Shown here: piece after piece, positions 24,382 through 33,597 of the stretch
Position numbering within the stretch: the stretch's first letter is position 1
Layout of the letters: each line of letters opens with the position of its first letter
Assembly (NCBI RefSeq): GCF_000421845.1
Contig: NZ_ATXU01000001.1
Span: 1-64,000 of the forward strand
Direction of reading: 5' to 3'
DNA from: Leucobacter chironomi DSM 19883
GTDB lineage: Bacteria > Actinomycetota > Actinomycetes > Actinomycetales > Microbacteriaceae
DNA: 64,000 bases
Position numbers and translations under genes: made by a program
The notes under the pieces: generated by a model
What the model saw: the letters and a program-made list of their open reading frames with translations, nothing else
Told to the model about the DNA's origin: nothing
The model's database searches: none

Positions 24382-25575
24382 ATGACCGACACGATCACCG
24401 CAGCAGAGCTGCTGCGACTGCGCATGCGCGCGCTGGGCCTCACCGGTGCGGGCGCGGAACCCGCCGATGCATCCGAGGCCGACGGGGCGCGGCGGATCGC
24501 GGCGGTCGCGCGACGCATGCTCGCGACGCAGGGGCAGGATTGGCGCTCCTCCCGCTGGGCGTTCGGGGTGCGAGCGCCGGGCACCGGGATCGCCGACGTG
24601 CACGCGGCCTTCGACGCGGGCCTCATCGTGCGCTCGTGGCCCATGCGCGGCACCATCCACGTCGTCGCGGCCGAGGACATCGGCTGGATGCAGCGCGCCA
24701 CCTCCCACCGCGTGCTCGCCGGCGCACCGAAGCGGAGGCAGTTCCTCGGCATGAGCGACGCAGTGCTCGACCGGCTGGTCGACGTGTCGCTGGAGGCCCT
24801 CACCGGGCTCGCCGCCGAGGGCCGCGGGCTCGACCGCGACTCGCTTGCCGCCGCCTGGACCGACGCGGGCATCGAGTGGAGCAGCAACTGGCGCTACCAC
24901 CTCATCTGGTGGCTGTGCCAGAACGGGCTCGCCGTCTTCGGTCCCGTGCGCGGCGCCGAGCCGCTGCTGGTGCGGGCCGACGAGTGGATCCACGACGCCC
25001 GCGATCTCGAGGGCGACGACGCGCTCGCCGAGCTCGCGGCCGGATACGCCGTGGCCCGCGGCCCCGTGCGCGAGCGCGACCTCGCCTGGTGGACGGGCCT
25101 CACCGTGCGCGAGGCGCGTCGCGCCATCGCGCTCGCAACCGAGAGCGGTCGCCTGGTGCCGCTGCGGCTCGACGCGGTCGAGGGTGCGGCGGGCGCGCTC
25201 TGGGTCGATCCCGAACTGCTCGGAGATCCGCTCTCCCGGGCCGCCGCCGAGACCTCCGAGTGGCTGCTACTGCCCGCGTTCGACGAGCATCTGCTCGGCT
25301 ACACCGACCGCGAGGCGCAGCTCGACCCCGAGCACCTCGACCGCATCCTGCCCGGCCGTAACGGCATGTTCCTCGCGACCGTGGTCGCCGACGGCCGGGT
25401 GCTCGGCACCTGGCGGCGAGGCACGCGGAAGGGCGCCGGGCTCGAGCTCTCACCTTTCCCGGAGGCGCGCATCGACCTCGGAGCCCTCGAACCGTCGGCC
25501 GCGCGCTGGGGCGCCTTCCACACCCAGCAGCCGCCCGTGCTCAGCCTCGCCGAGACCGTGGCGGTGCCCTCGTGA
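24382..25575 (+). CDS. Winged-helix DNA-binding protein (HTH_42 / AlkX-YcaQ-like)
   Basis: A 397-residue protein of the PF06224 family. RSSRWAFGVRAPG, SWPMRGTIHVVAAEDIGWM and LLPAFDEHLLGYTDR are recognisable parts; family members such as YcaQ/AlkX are DNA glycosylases for crosslinks or alkylated bases. The conserved QxQ catalytic motif of YcaQ is not evident (LATQGQDWR is the nearest), so glycosylase activity is not assured. It is a stand-alone gene with its own leaderless-type promoter. Confidence 0.8.
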   Translation: MTDTITAAELLRLRMRALGLTGAGAEPADASEADGARRIAAVARRMLATQGQDWRSSRWAFGVRAPGTGIADVHAAFDAGLIVRSWPMRGTIHVVAAEDIGWMQRATSHRVLAGAPKRRQFLGMSDAVLDRLVDVSLEALTGLAAEGRGLDRDSLAAAWTDAGIEWSSNWRYHLIWWLCQNGLAVFGPVRGAEPLLVRADEWIHDARDLEGDDALAELAAGYAVARGPVRERDLAWWTGLTVREARRAIALATESGRLVPLRLDAVEGAAGALWVDPELLGDPLSRAAAETSEWLLLPAFDEHLLGYTDREAQLDPEHLDRILPGRNGMFLATVVADGRVLGTWRRGTRKGAGLELSPFPEARIDLGALEPSAARWGAFHTQQPPVLSLAETVAVPS

Positions 25576-25659
25576 TCCCCGTGCCGCGACGGTGCGGGGG
25601 CGCGCCGCCCGGGCCTGCCGCCCGAGCAGGCGGAGCCGCAGACGTGAGAGCCTAGAGCC

Positions 25660-27459
25660 ATGGAATTCGGGCTCCTCTCAGTGATCGCGGTGATCCTCCT
25701 CGTCGGAGCGTCGATCGTCGGCAGCAAGATCCGCGTGGCGGCCCCGCTGCTGCTCGTCGTCATCGGCATCGGCATCGGCTATCTGCCCTTCGTACCGCTC
25801 ATCGACATCGACCCCGAGATCATCCTCCTCGTCGTGCTGCCTCCGCTGCTCTACGCCGCAGCGGTCAACGTGCCGATCGTCGACTTCCGGCGCAACTTCC
25901 GCCCCGTCATCGGGCTCTCGGTGCTGCTCGTCGTCATCTCGGCCCTCGCCGTCGGATTCCTCGTGCACTGGTTCGTCCCGGCGATCCCGCTCGCCGCCGC
26001 GATCGCCCTCGGCGCCGTCATCAGCCCCACCGACGCGGTCGCGGCCACCTCGATCGGCAAACGACTCGGCATGCCCGAGCGGGTCGTCTCCATCCTCGAA
26101 GGCGAGAGCCTCGTCAACGACGCGACCTCGCTCGTGCTGCTGAAGACCGCGATCGCCGCAGTGGCAGGCAGCTTCGCGCTCTCCTCGGCGACGGGCTCGT
26201 TCTTCTATTCGGTCGTGGTGGCCCTCGTCGTCGGGCTGATCATCGGCGCGCTCACCGTGTGGATCCGCTCCAAGCTCACCAGCCCGGTGCACGACACGAT
26301 CATCTCGTTCATCGTGCCCTTCGTCGCATTCATCCCGGCCGAGGAGCTGCAGGCCTCCGGCGTGCTGGCCGTCGTCGTCACGGGCCTCTACACCGGCCAC
26401 CACGCGTCCCGGCGGTTCAGCGCCTCGGCCCGCACCAACGAACGGCTGAACTGGCGCACCGTGCAGTTCCTGCTCGAGAACGGCGTCTTCCTCATCATGG
26501 GCCTGCAGCTGCACTCGCTCGTGGCCCAGGTCGGCGCGAGCGAGCTGCGACTCCCCCACATCGGCATGCTCGCGCTCGGGCTCGTCGCGCTGCTCATCCT
26601 CTGCCGTTCGGCGTTCATGGTGCCGCTCATCGCGGGCATGCAGCGAGTGACCCGACGCTACGAACGGCGCAATGCCGGCTACAACCATCTCACCGAGCGT
26701 GTGCAGAACTCCGGCATGGTCGAGAAAGACGACGGCCGCTTCCGCGACCGACTGCGCAAGCTCGACATCCGCACGCGGCGCTCGGCCGCCGACCTCGAGC
26801 ACGAGCGCGAGCGGCAGCTCGGATGGCGCGACGGCGTCGTGCTCTCCTGGAGCGGCATGCGCGGCGTGGTGACGCTCGCCGCCGCGCAGTCGATCCCCAC
26901 CACCGTCCCCTACCGGCCGCAGATCGTGCTCGCCGCCTTCGCGGTCGCCGTCATCACCCTGCTGCTGCACGGGCTCACGCTTCCGGCGTTCATCCGCAAG
27001 CTCTGGCCCGACGGCGCCGGCACCGGGCAGGAGAAGAAGGAGCTGATCTCGCTCAGCCGCGACCTCTACGAAGCCGCCGACGAGGCCATCGACGAGGCGA
27101 TCGATGAGCAGGCGCGCGAAGACGAGCGGGCGCGCGAGACCGAGCATGATCCGCGACCTCCCCTCGATCCCCGGCTGCAGGAGCAGACCGACATCGCGGT
27201 GCAGCGGGCGCGCGCGAGCTCGCGCAGCGCGCTCCTCCCCCTCGCCGCGGCCGCCGCGCCCACGCTGCCCGTCGAGACGCAGGGCGCCGAGCATCCGGCG
27301 CAGACCTACCAGCGGCTGGTGAGGCTCGCCCTGGAGGCGCAGCGCGAGACGCTGCTCGAAGAACGCGCGATCGGGCGCTACAGCTCGCAGGCCATCCGGG
27401 CCGCCGAGCTCGCGCTCGACGCCTACGAGACGAGGCTGCTGCCCCCGACGGCGCACTGA
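25660..27459 (+). CDS. Na+/H+ antiporter, CPA1 family
   Basis: A 599-residue protein with about 12 transmembrane helices in the first 450 residues and a ~150-residue cytoplasmic tail. Signature segments: LPPLLYAAAVNVP, GAVISPTDAVAATSI (ion-binding helix), and EGESLVNDATSLVLL (conserved acidic pair of CPA1). SGMRGVVTLAAAQSIP in helix 11 is also typical. It exchanges cytoplasmic Na+ (or K+) for protons. The tail has an acidic AIDEAIDEQAREDERARE stretch that may regulate activity. A large hairpin after the stop separates it from the convergent aldR. Confidence 0.92.
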   Translation: MEFGLLSVIAVILLVGASIVGSKIRVAAPLLLVVIGIGIGYLPFVPLIDIDPEIILLVVLPPLLYAAAVNVPIVDFRRNFRPVIGLSVLLVVISALAVGFLVHWFVPAIPLAAAIALGAVISPTDAVAATSIGKRLGMPERVVSILEGESLVNDATSLVLLKTAIAAVAGSFALSSATGSFFYSVVVALVVGLIIGALTVWIRSKLTSPVHDTIISFIVPFVAFIPAEELQASGVLAVVVTGLYTGHHASRRFSASARTNERLNWRTVQFLLENGVFLIMGLQLHSLVAQVGASELRLPHIGMLALGLVALLILCRSAFMVPLIAGMQRVTRRYERRNAGYNHLTERVQNSGMVEKDDGRFRDRLRKLDIRTRRSAADLEHERERQLGWRDGVVLSWSGMRGVVTLAAAQSIPTTVPYRPQIVLAAFAVAVITLLLHGLTLPAFIRKLWPDGAGTGQEKKELISLSRDLYEAADEAIDEAIDEQAREDERARETEHDPRPPLDPRLQEQTDIAVQRARASSRSALLPLAAAAAPTLPVETQGAEHPAQTYQRLVRLALEAQRETLLEERAIGRYSSQAIRAAELALDAYETRLLPPTAH

Positions 27460-27502
27460 GGCGCGGCGGCCGCCCTGCTGCGGCTCGGGCTGCCGCCGCG
27501 CC
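27460..27502. terminator. Hairpin between convergent antiporter and aldR genes
   Basis: GGCGCGGCGGC (27460-27470) and GCCGCCGCGCC (27492-27502) pair perfectly over 11 bp around a 21-nt loop, immediately after the antiporter stop. No T tract; probable bidirectional terminator. Confidence 0.5.
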
Positions 27503-27510
27503 TGCCGAGC

Positions 27511-27996
27511 TCAGGCCTGGACGGGGTTCTGGTGGTGGCTGAAGACGATGCTGGTGCGCGTCGACGAGACCGCTGGGTGCGCCGAGAGGTGCTCCATGAC
27601 GAAGTCGCGCACGTGATCCGAGTCCCGCGCGGCGAGATGGATGATGAAGTCCTCGACGCCGCCGAGGAAGAAGAGCTGCATCACCTCGGGCAGCGACCGC
27701 AGTTCCTCGCTCAGCTCCGCGATCCGCTGCCGCGCGCCCGATCTCACCGTCACGCTCACGAGCACTTGCAACCCGAGCCCCATGGCGCGCGGATCGACCG
27801 AGGCCGTGAAGCCCGTGATGATGCCGCGGGTGACGAGGCTGCGCACGCGGGCGATGCAGGTGGATGCGGCGACGCCCACGCGCTCCGCGAGTTCGGCGTT
27901 CGTGATGCGCCCGTTCGTCTGCAGTTCTTCCACGATCTTGCGGTCGACCTGATCCAGACCCATATCCGGGCGCAGATTCTTCGAATCCTCAGTCAT
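27511..27996 (-). CDS. aldR: Lrp/AsnC-family regulator, AldR-like
   Basis: A 161-residue Lrp/AsnC protein: HTH at ~15-70 (LDQVDRKIVEELQTNGRITNAE in part, CIARVRSLVTRGII) and RAM effector domain at ~75-150 (ASVDPRAMGLGLQV, FFLGGVEDFIIHLAARD). It is divergent from ald; in mycobacteria the equally placed AldR controls ald in response to alanine. The ATG at 27996 has GGAG five bases upstream and is preferred to the adjacent GTG at 27999. The dyad at 28036-28057 is the likely site. Confidence 0.88.
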   Translation of the reverse strand: MTEDSKNLRPDMGLDQVDRKIVEELQTNGRITNAELAERVGVAASTCIARVRSLVTRGIITGFTASVDPRAMGLGLQVLVSVTVRSGARQRIAELSEELRSLPEVMQLFFLGGVEDFIIHLAARDSDHVRDFVMEHLSAHPAVSSTRTSIVFSHHQNPVQA

Positions 27997-28035
27997 CACA
28001 GCTCCGTTTTCGCTCCGTTCTCCCCCACTTTAGCG

Positions 28036-28057
28036 ATGAATTCCGAAGAGAATTCAT
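28036..28057. promoter_or_regulatory. Perfect dyad, probable AldR operator
   Basis: ATGAATTC (28036-28043), 6-nt spacer, GAATTCAT (28050-28057). AT-rich arms in a GC-rich background, placed just upstream of the ald -10, as expected for an Lrp/AsnC binding site. Confidence 0.7.
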
Positions 28058-28078
28058 GTTTCTTTTGCGGAAAGCGAA

Positions 28079-28084
28079 TATACT
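28079..28084 (+). promoter_or_regulatory. -10 box (TATACT) of the ald promoter
   Basis: TATACT lies ~95 bp before the ald start and 21 bp after the dyad, so the operator overlaps the -35 region. A leader of ~85 nt with a normal TGGAG ribosome site follows. Confidence 0.6.
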
Positions 28085-28177
28085 GCACAATCGAAGACAT
28101 CCCGTGCCGCGATCCCTCTGCCGAGGGTCGCGGTGCGTCCGGACCACACCGCACTTCCGAACACTCTGGAGCAGATC

Positions 28178-29305
28178 ATGCGCGTCGGTATTCCCACCGA
28201 AATCAAGAACAACGAGAACCGCGTCGCCATCACGCAGGCGGGCGTCTACGAGCTGGCCCGCCGCGGCCACGAGGTGCTGGTGCAGGCCGGCGCCGGCCTC
28301 GGCTCGGCCATCACCGACGAGGAGTACGCCGCCGCCGGCGCCAAGATCGTCGAGAGCGCCGACCAGGTCTGGGCCGATTCGGACATGATCCTCAAGGTCA
28401 AGGAGCCCATCGCCTCCGAGTACGACAAGCTGCGCAAGGGCCAGGTGCTCTTCACCTACCTGCACCTCGCCGCTGAGAAGGCCCTCACCGAGGCCGTGCT
28501 CGCCTCGGGCACCACCGCCATCGCCTACGAGACCGTGCAGCTGCCCAACCGCGGCCTGCCGCTCCTCGCCCCCATGTCCGAGGTCGCCGGTCGTCTCTCG
28601 GTGCAGGTCGGCGCCTACTCGCTCATGAAGGCGAACGGCGGCCGCGGCATCCTCCTCGGCGGAGTGACCGCGACCCGTCGCGGCAAGGTCGTCGTGATCG
28701 GCGGCGGCGCTGCCGGCGAGCAGGCCGCCCGCATCGCCTACGGCATGGGCGCAGAGGTCACCGTGATCGACATCGCGATCCCCCGCCTCAAGCAGCTCGA
28801 GGACGAGTTCAACGGTCGCATCCAGACCCGCACCTCGAACGCGCACAACATCACCGAGGCGCTCAAGGACGCCGACCTCGTCATCGGCTCCGTGCTGATC
28901 CCGGGCGAGAAGGCTCCGAAGCTCGTCACCGACGAGATGGTCGCGCAGATGAAGCAGGGCTCCGTGCTCGTCGACATCGCCATCGACCAGGGCGGCTGCT
29001 TCGAGAACTCGAAGCCCACCACCCACGACAACCCCACCTTCGAGGTGCACAACTCGATCTACTACTGCGTCGCCAACATGCCCGGCGCGGTGCCCGAGAC
29101 CTCGACCGCGGCGCTCACCAACGCGACGCTCCCCTACGTCGTCGCGCTCGCCGACAAGGGCTGGGTCAAGGCGCTGAACGACGACGCGTCGCTCGCCAAG
29201 GGCCTCAACGCTCACGAGGGCGTCATCACCAACCACGGCGTCGCCCTGGCGTTTCCCGAGCTCGCCTCGGCTGCGCTCGAGGACACCCTCGCCGCCCAGG
29301 CGTAA
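28178..29305 (+). CDS. ald: Alanine dehydrogenase
   Basis: A 375-residue NAD-dependent L-alanine dehydrogenase: L-alanine to pyruvate and ammonia, reversible, cytoplasmic hexamer. N-terminal [17 protein letters not shown] with the substrate Arg, KVKEP (catalytic Lys ~74), YLHLAA (catalytic His ~95), NAD loop [21 protein letters not shown], and [12 protein letters not shown] with the catalytic Asp. The ATG at 28178 has TGGAG upstream. Codon use is markedly C/G-ending, as for a well-expressed gene. It is regulated by the divergent aldR and ends in a strong terminator. Confidence 0.97.
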   Translation: MRVGIPTEIKNNENRVAITQAGVYELARRGHEVLVQAGAGLGSAITDEEYAAAGAKIVESADQVWADSDMILKVKEPIASEYDKLRKGQVLFTYLHLAAEKALTEAVLASGTTAIAYETVQLPNRGLPLLAPMSEVAGRLSVQVGAYSLMKANGGRGILLGGVTATRRGKVVVIGGGAAGEQAARIAYGMGAEVTVIDIAIPRLKQLEDEFNGRIQTRTSNAHNITEALKDADLVIGSVLIPGEKAPKLVTDEMVAQMKQGSVLVDIAIDQGGCFENSKPTTHDNPTFEVHNSIYYCVANMPGAVPETSTAALTNATLPYVVALADKGWVKALNDDASLAKGLNAHEGVITNHGVALAFPELASAALEDTLAAQA

Positions 29306-29322
29306 GCTCCGGCATCCGTCAC

Positions 29323-29356
29323 AGTGGGCCCCGCTTCTTCGGAAGCGGGGCCCACT
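29323..29356. terminator. Strong bidirectional terminator after ald
   Basis: A perfect 15-bp stem (29323-29337 with 29342-29356) closed by a TTCG tetraloop, 17 nt past the ald stop and 13 nt before the convergent CMD-AhpD gene end. Confidence 0.85.
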
Positions 29357-29369
29357 GGCGTTTCAGCGC

Positions 29370-30695
29370 TCAGAGCGTGGGCTCGCCGATCGAGAGCATG
29401 AGGCGGTTCGCCCAGTTGAAGAACGCCCCCGCCTGGATCACGTCGAGCAGCGAGAGTTCGTCGAGGCCCGCCTCCCGCAGCGCGGCGATCTCGGCCGCGC
29501 CGAAGCGCGACGGCGTGGCGGTCAGCGCAACGGTCGCGTCGACGATCGCGTCGAGCCGGGGCGACAGCCGCACCGACACCCCGTCGTCGAGCAGACGCTG
29601 CACCTCCGCGCGGTCGGCGCCGTTCTCGCTCGCGAAGCGCGCGTGCACCGAGGCGCAGAAGACGCAGCCGTTGAAGCGCGACGCCGCGGCGGCCGCGAGT
29701 TCGCGCTCGGCGCGGGGCAGCCCGGCGTCGGTGTTGGTGAAGATGTCGAGGTCGGTCAGGGTGCGCTCGCGGAGCGCTTCGGGGTCCCGCGCGAGCAGCC
29801 TGAAGTAGGGCATGTGCACGCGGTCGCGCTGCACGAGCGCGTCGTAGTGGCGCTCGGTGAACTCGGCGACGGGCAGCGGTTCCAGCCACGGCTTCCAGCC
29901 GAGCGCCTCCTGGGTGAACCGCGGCGGCTCCTGCACCTCGGGGGCCGGGGGCAGCTGCTCTCCGGGGCCGGCGGTCGCGGCTTCGGCGCTCCCGTCGGCC
30001 GTTCGGGTTTCCGCTGCGCGCGCCACCTCGGCGGCGAGCGCGGGCAGCGACGCCGAGCCCTCGCCCGCGCTCAGCCGTCCGAGCCCGTGCACGACTCGCA
30101 ACTGAAAGGTGAGGAACGAGACCAGCTGCGAGAGCGTGACGACCCCGGTGGTGCTCCAGCCTGCGTCGAGCAGCTGCTGCAGCGGCTCGCGCGCGGCGTC
30201 GCGAGGGTGCAGCACGAGCAGGTGGGCGTGTTCGAGCGCGGCGGCGAGGCGGTCTCCGAGCGCGTAGGCGGCCTCCACCGACGAGACGCGGTAGACGGGG
30301 CCTTCGGTGCTCTCGGGCGCGTTGTCGGCGCGGAAGGCGCCGTAGGGCCCGGATCCCGCTGCGCGCTCCGCCTCGGCGACGATCAGCGGCTCGAGCGCTT
30401 CGCCGGCGCCGGCGCCGAGGCCCTTGCCGGTCTCGCGCAGCAGGGCTCCGTAGAACTCGACCGCGGGCGCCTGCTGGTGGAGTCGTGCCACGAAGAGGGC
30501 CACGGCTGCGCGCTCGGCGAGGGTGACGTGGGACGGGTCGTCTGGCACGAAGAGCGCGTCGAAGCTGCCCTGGGCGTGGGTGCGCGCCTCGGGCCGCCGC
30601 CTGCGCGCCTCGTCGAGGGTGTCGCCGGGGGCGATGCCCGCGAGCGCGTCGATGATGTCGGTGGTCGGGGATACGGTCGGGGTGTTCGATGACAT
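29370..30695 (-). CDS. Fused CMD-domain / alkylhydroperoxidase-like protein (Avi_7170 + Avi_7169 types)
   Basis: A 441-residue protein joining two carboxymuconolactone-decarboxylase-like parts. Residues ~1-205 lack a CxxC and resemble the CMD protein family named after Avi_7170; residues ~255-441 resemble the AhpD-like family named after Avi_7169, with [13 protein letters not shown] carrying the CxxC...H peroxidatic motif. A Pro/Ala/Glu-rich linker (~215-250) joins them. These are usually separate neighbouring genes beside a peptide-type ABC importer; here they follow such an importer by 83 bp on the same strand. A thiol peroxidase or redox step acting on the imported compound is inference. 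Confidence 0.78.
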   Translation of the reverse strand: MSSNTPTVSPTTDIIDALAGIAPGDTLDEARRRRPEARTHAQGSFDALFVPDDPSHVTLAERAAVALFVARLHQQAPAVEFYGALLRETGKGLGAGAGEALEPLIVAEAERAAGSGPYGAFRADNAPESTEGPVYRVSSVEAAYALGDRLAAALEHAHLLVLHPRDAAREPLQQLLDAGWSTTGVVTLSQLVSFLTFQLRVVHGLGRLSAGEGSASLPALAAEVARAAETRTADGSAEAATAGPGEQLPPAPEVQEPPRFTQEALGWKPWLEPLPVAEFTERHYDALVQRDRVHMPYFRLLARDPEALRERTLTDLDIFTNTDAGLPRAERELAAAAASRFNGCVFCASVHARFASENGADRAEVQRLLDDGVSVRLSPRLDAIVDATVALTATPSRFGAAEIAALREAGLDELSLLDVIQAGAFFNWANRLMLSIGEPTL

Positions 30696-30778
30696 GGGAT
30701 TCCGTTCGAAAGGAGATGAAGATGGAGCAGTCGGATCGCGACGGCCGGGTGCGGGATCCGCCTCCGCACCGCGTCGCC

Positions 30779-32725
30779 TCAGATCACCCAGTGGCCCGAG
30801 GCGAGCGAGGCGCCAGGGATCGCGTCGATGAGCTGGCGCGTGTACGGATGACGGGCGTTGCCGAAGACCTCTTCGGTGTCGCCGTGCTCGACCTGCCGGC
30901 CGCGCTGCAGCACCGACACGGTGTCGGCGATCTGACGCACCACTGCGAGGTCGTGGGAGATGAACACGTAGGTGAGGCCCAGCTCGGCCTGCAGTCGGGC
31001 GAGCAGCCGCAGGATCTGCGCCTGCACCGTCACGTCGAGCGCTGACACCGCTTCGTCGAGCACCACGAGTTCGGGTTCCACGATGAGCGCGCGGGCGATC
31101 GCGACGCGCTGCCGTTGACCGCCGGAGAGTTCCCGGGGCTGGCGATGCGCGAAGTCGGCGGGCAGGGCGACGAGTTCGAGCGCGTGGGCCACCCGGTCGG
31201 CCTGGTCGCTCCGCGACCCGATCGCGAAGTTGCGCAGCGGCTCGGCGAGCGTCTGCCCGATCGAGAGCCGCGGATCGAGCGAGCCGTACGGGTTCTGGTA
31301 GACGAGCTGGGTGGTGCGGCGGAACTCGCGCAGCGCCCGACCGCGCAGGGTCGTGACTTCGACAGGGCCGCGCGCGGAGGAGCCGGCCGCGGAAGAGCGG
31401 ATCGTGCCGGAGCCGGCCGCGGAAGGTCCGGCCGCGGAAGGCCCGGCCGCGGAAGGTCCGGCCGCGGAACCAGCGGTCGCACCGGCGTCGATGCGGATGC
31501 TGCCCGCGGTGGGTTTCGCGAAGCCGGCGATCGCGCGACCGGTGGTGGTCTTGCCGGATCCGGACTCCCCGACCAGCGCGTGCGTGGTGCCCCGGGCCAC
31601 CGTGAAGGAGACGTCGTCGACGGCCACGAAGGCGTCGGGGCCGTGCCCGAACTCCTGACGCAGCCCGCGCACCTCCAGCAGGGGCGGTGCGGCGACCGCG
31701 CCCGATGCTAGGTCCGCGCTCGCCGCGCGATCCGCACCCGGGCCGCGATCCGCACCCGGGTCGCGATCCGCCACGGTGATCGTCAGACCCGCCGCACCCA
31801 GGGCATCCCGGCGCGCCGTATCCCCGCCGATCGCGGACGACAGCTCGATGCTCTCACGCTCACCATCCGCCACGACCGCCCGCTCACCGTCCAGGTCGAC
31901 GGCGCGGTCGACGACACGGCCGAAGGAGGGCGCATCGTGCATGAGCCGCTTCGTGTACTCCGACTCGGGTTGGGCGAGCACGCGATCGCTGGGTCCGGAT
32001 TCCTGCACCTCGCCGCCGCGCATCACCACGACGCTGTCGGCGCGATCCGCCGCCACAGCAAGATCGTGCGTGATGAACAGCACGCCCGTGCCGGTCTCGC
32101 GTCGCAGCGTGTCGAGCAGGTCGAGCACGGTGCGCTGCACGGTGACGTCGAGCGCCGAGGTGGGTTCGTCCGCGATGATCAGTTCGGGGTTGTTCGCGAT
32201 GGCGGCCGCGATGAGCACCCGCTGCCGCATGCCGCCCGAGAACTCGTGCGGGTACTGCTTCGCGCGGCGCACCGGATCGTCGATGCCGACCTGTTCGAGC
32301 AGGGCGTGCACCCGCTCGCGCACCTCCTCCCGGCTCGGGCGGCCGTGGATGCGCAACGACTCGCTGATCGAGTGCCCCACGGTGCGCACGGGGTTGAGCG
32401 AGTTGCCGGGGTCCTGCGGGATGAGCCCCACGCAGCGGCCGCGCAGATCCTGCCAGCGCCGCTCCGAGAGCCCCACCAGCTCGGTCGTGCCGAGACGGCG
32501 CTCATTCAGCAGGATCGACCCCCGAGAGATGCTGCCGTTCGACGCGAGCAGGCCGATCACCGACTGGGCGACGGTGGTCTTGCCCGACCCGGACTCCCCC
32601 ACGACCGCCGTGACCTTGCCGGCCTCGATGTCGAAGCTCACGCCGCGCACCGCGTCGACGTGGCTGTGACGGGTGCGGTACCGCACCGCGAGATCGCGGA
32701 TGCTGAGCAGTGGCTGCTCGCTCAT
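30779..32725 (-). CDS. ABC importer ATPase, two fused nucleotide-binding domains (Opp/Dpp type)
   Basis: A 648-residue protein with two Opp/Dpp-type ATPases in tandem. NBD1 (~1-265): Walker A VGESGSGKTTVAQ, signature SGGMRQRVL, Walker B ADEPTSALD. NBD2 (~350-648): Walker A VGESGSGKTTTGR, signature SGGQRQRVAI, Walker B VLDEAVSALD (Ala replaces Pro of the usual DEPT/DEAVS). Between lies a variable linker, and NBD2 carries a Ser/Ala/Gly/Pro low-complexity insert between Walker A and the Q loop. It powers import through the two permeases encoded upstream. The ATG overlaps the permease stop by 4 nt. Confidence 0.93.
   Translation of the reverse strand: MSEQPLLSIRDLAVRYRTRHSHVDAVRGVSFDIEAGKVTAVVGESGSGKTTVAQSVIGLLASNGSISRGSILLNERRLGTTELVGLSERRWQDLRGRCVGLIPQDPGNSLNPVRTVGHSISESLRIHGRPSREEVRERVHALLEQVGIDDPVRRAKQYPHEFSGGMRQRVLIAAAIANNPELIIADEPTSALDVTVQRTVLDLLDTLRRETGTGVLFITHDLAVAADRADSVVVMRGGEVQESGPSDRVLAQPESEYTKRLMHDAPSFGRVVDRAVDLDGERAVVADGERESIELSSAIGGDTARRDALGAAGLTITVADRDPGADRGPGADRAASADLASGAVAAPPLLEVRGLRQEFGHGPDAFVAVDDVSFTVARGTTHALVGESGSGKTTTGRAIAGFAKPTAGSIRIDAGATAGSAAGPSAAGPSAAGPSAAGSGTIRSSAAGSSARGPVEVTTLRGRALREFRRTTQLVYQNPYGSLDPRLSIGQTLAEPLRNFAIGSRSDQADRVAHALELVALPADFAHRQPRELSGGQRQRVAIARALIVEPELVVLDEAVSALDVTVQAQILRLLARLQAELGLTYVFISHDLAVVRQIADTVSVLQRGRQVEHGDTEEVFGNARHPYTRQLIDAIPGASLASGHWVI
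31413..31472. repeat. 15-bp in-frame tandem repeat inside the ABC ATPase gene
   Basis: Four copies of CCGGCCGCGGAAGG(T/C) encode a Ser-Ala-Ala-Gly-Pro repeat inside NBD2. A second, imperfect repeat near 31720-31772 encodes Ala-Asp-Arg-Gly-Pro-like units in the inter-domain linker. Copy number can change without breaking frame. Confidence 0.85.
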
Positions 32726-33597
32726 GATCGTCCTCCTGAGCTGATGGCCTGGCTGAGCCGGTTGGTGGCGACCACGATGAGCACCACGACGAGGCCGGGC
32801 AGGGTCGTCAGCCACCAGGCGGTGGCGACGTAGTTGCGGCCCTCGGCGATGAGCAGTCCCCACTCGGGGGTGGGCGGCGGTGCCCCGTAACCGAGGAATC
32901 CGAGAGTGGAGATCTGCAGGATGGCGGATCCCAGTTGCAGGGCGGCGAGCGCGATCACAGGGGTGAGCGAGTTCGGGATCACGTGCCGGCGCAGCACGCT
33001 GAAGAAGGTGCCGCCCGAGCCGTACGCGGCCTCGACGAACTCGCTGGCCCGCACGCTCATCACCTGGGAGCGCGACAGCCTCGCGAACACCGCCACCGAG
33101 GTGACGCCGACCGCGATCGCCGCGTTCGCGGTGCCGAAGCCGAGCAGGATCACCACGCTGAGCGAGAGCAGCAGGGTGGGGATCGCGAGCAGCACCTCGA
33201 CGAGACGCATGAACACGTCGTCGATCCAGCCGCCGACGGCGCCCGCCGAGACGCCGATGAGCGTTCCGAAGGCGAAGCCCACGAACACCGCGAGCAGCGC
33301 GGCCGAGATCGACTGGGAGGCGCCGTGCACGACCCGCGAGAAGAGGTCTCGGCCGGTCGCATCGGTGCCGAACCAGTGCTCGGCGCTCGGCGCCTGCAGC
33401 GCGGGGGCGACGGTCTCCGTGGGGCTCTGCGAGGTGAAGAGCCCGGGAGCGACGGCCCACGCGAGTGCGATGAGCAGCACCAGGAGCGGCACGATCAGGC
33501 CGGGCCGCAGCAGCGCCCTCCAGGGGGCCGCGGATCGCACGGCGCTCGGGCTTCCGCTTGCCGGGCCGAGGCCCGTCGCGGTTTCGACGGCGGTCAT
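32722..33597 (-). CDS. ABC importer permease (DppC/OppC type)
   Basis: A 291-residue permease: one N-terminal helix, the OppC_N segment, HWFGTDATGRDLFSRVVHGA (signature of the DppC group), then five helices with the EAA loop VEAAYGSGGTFFSVLRRHVIPNS. It forms the channel with the DppB-type permease. Four-nucleotide overlaps link it to both neighbours. Confidence 0.93.
   Translation of the reverse strand: MTAVETATGLGPASGSPSAVRSAAPWRALLRPGLIVPLLVLLIALAWAVAPGLFTSQSPTETVAPALQAPSAEHWFGTDATGRDLFSRVVHGASQSISAALLAVFVGFAFGTLIGVSAGAVGGWIDDVFMRLVEVLLAIPTLLLSLSVVILLGFGTANAAIAVGVTSVAVFARLSRSQVMSVRASEFVEAAYGSGGTFFSVLRRHVIPNSLTPVIALAALQLGSAILQISTLGFLGYGAPPPTPEWGLLIAEGRNYVATAWWLTTLPGLVVVLIVVATNRLSQAISSGGRS

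Noticed and set aside
28036-28057. Dyad upstream of ald as a terminator for aldR or ald
   Set aside because: It lies between divergent promoters, is AT-rich and has no T tract in a useful orientation; an operator fits better.
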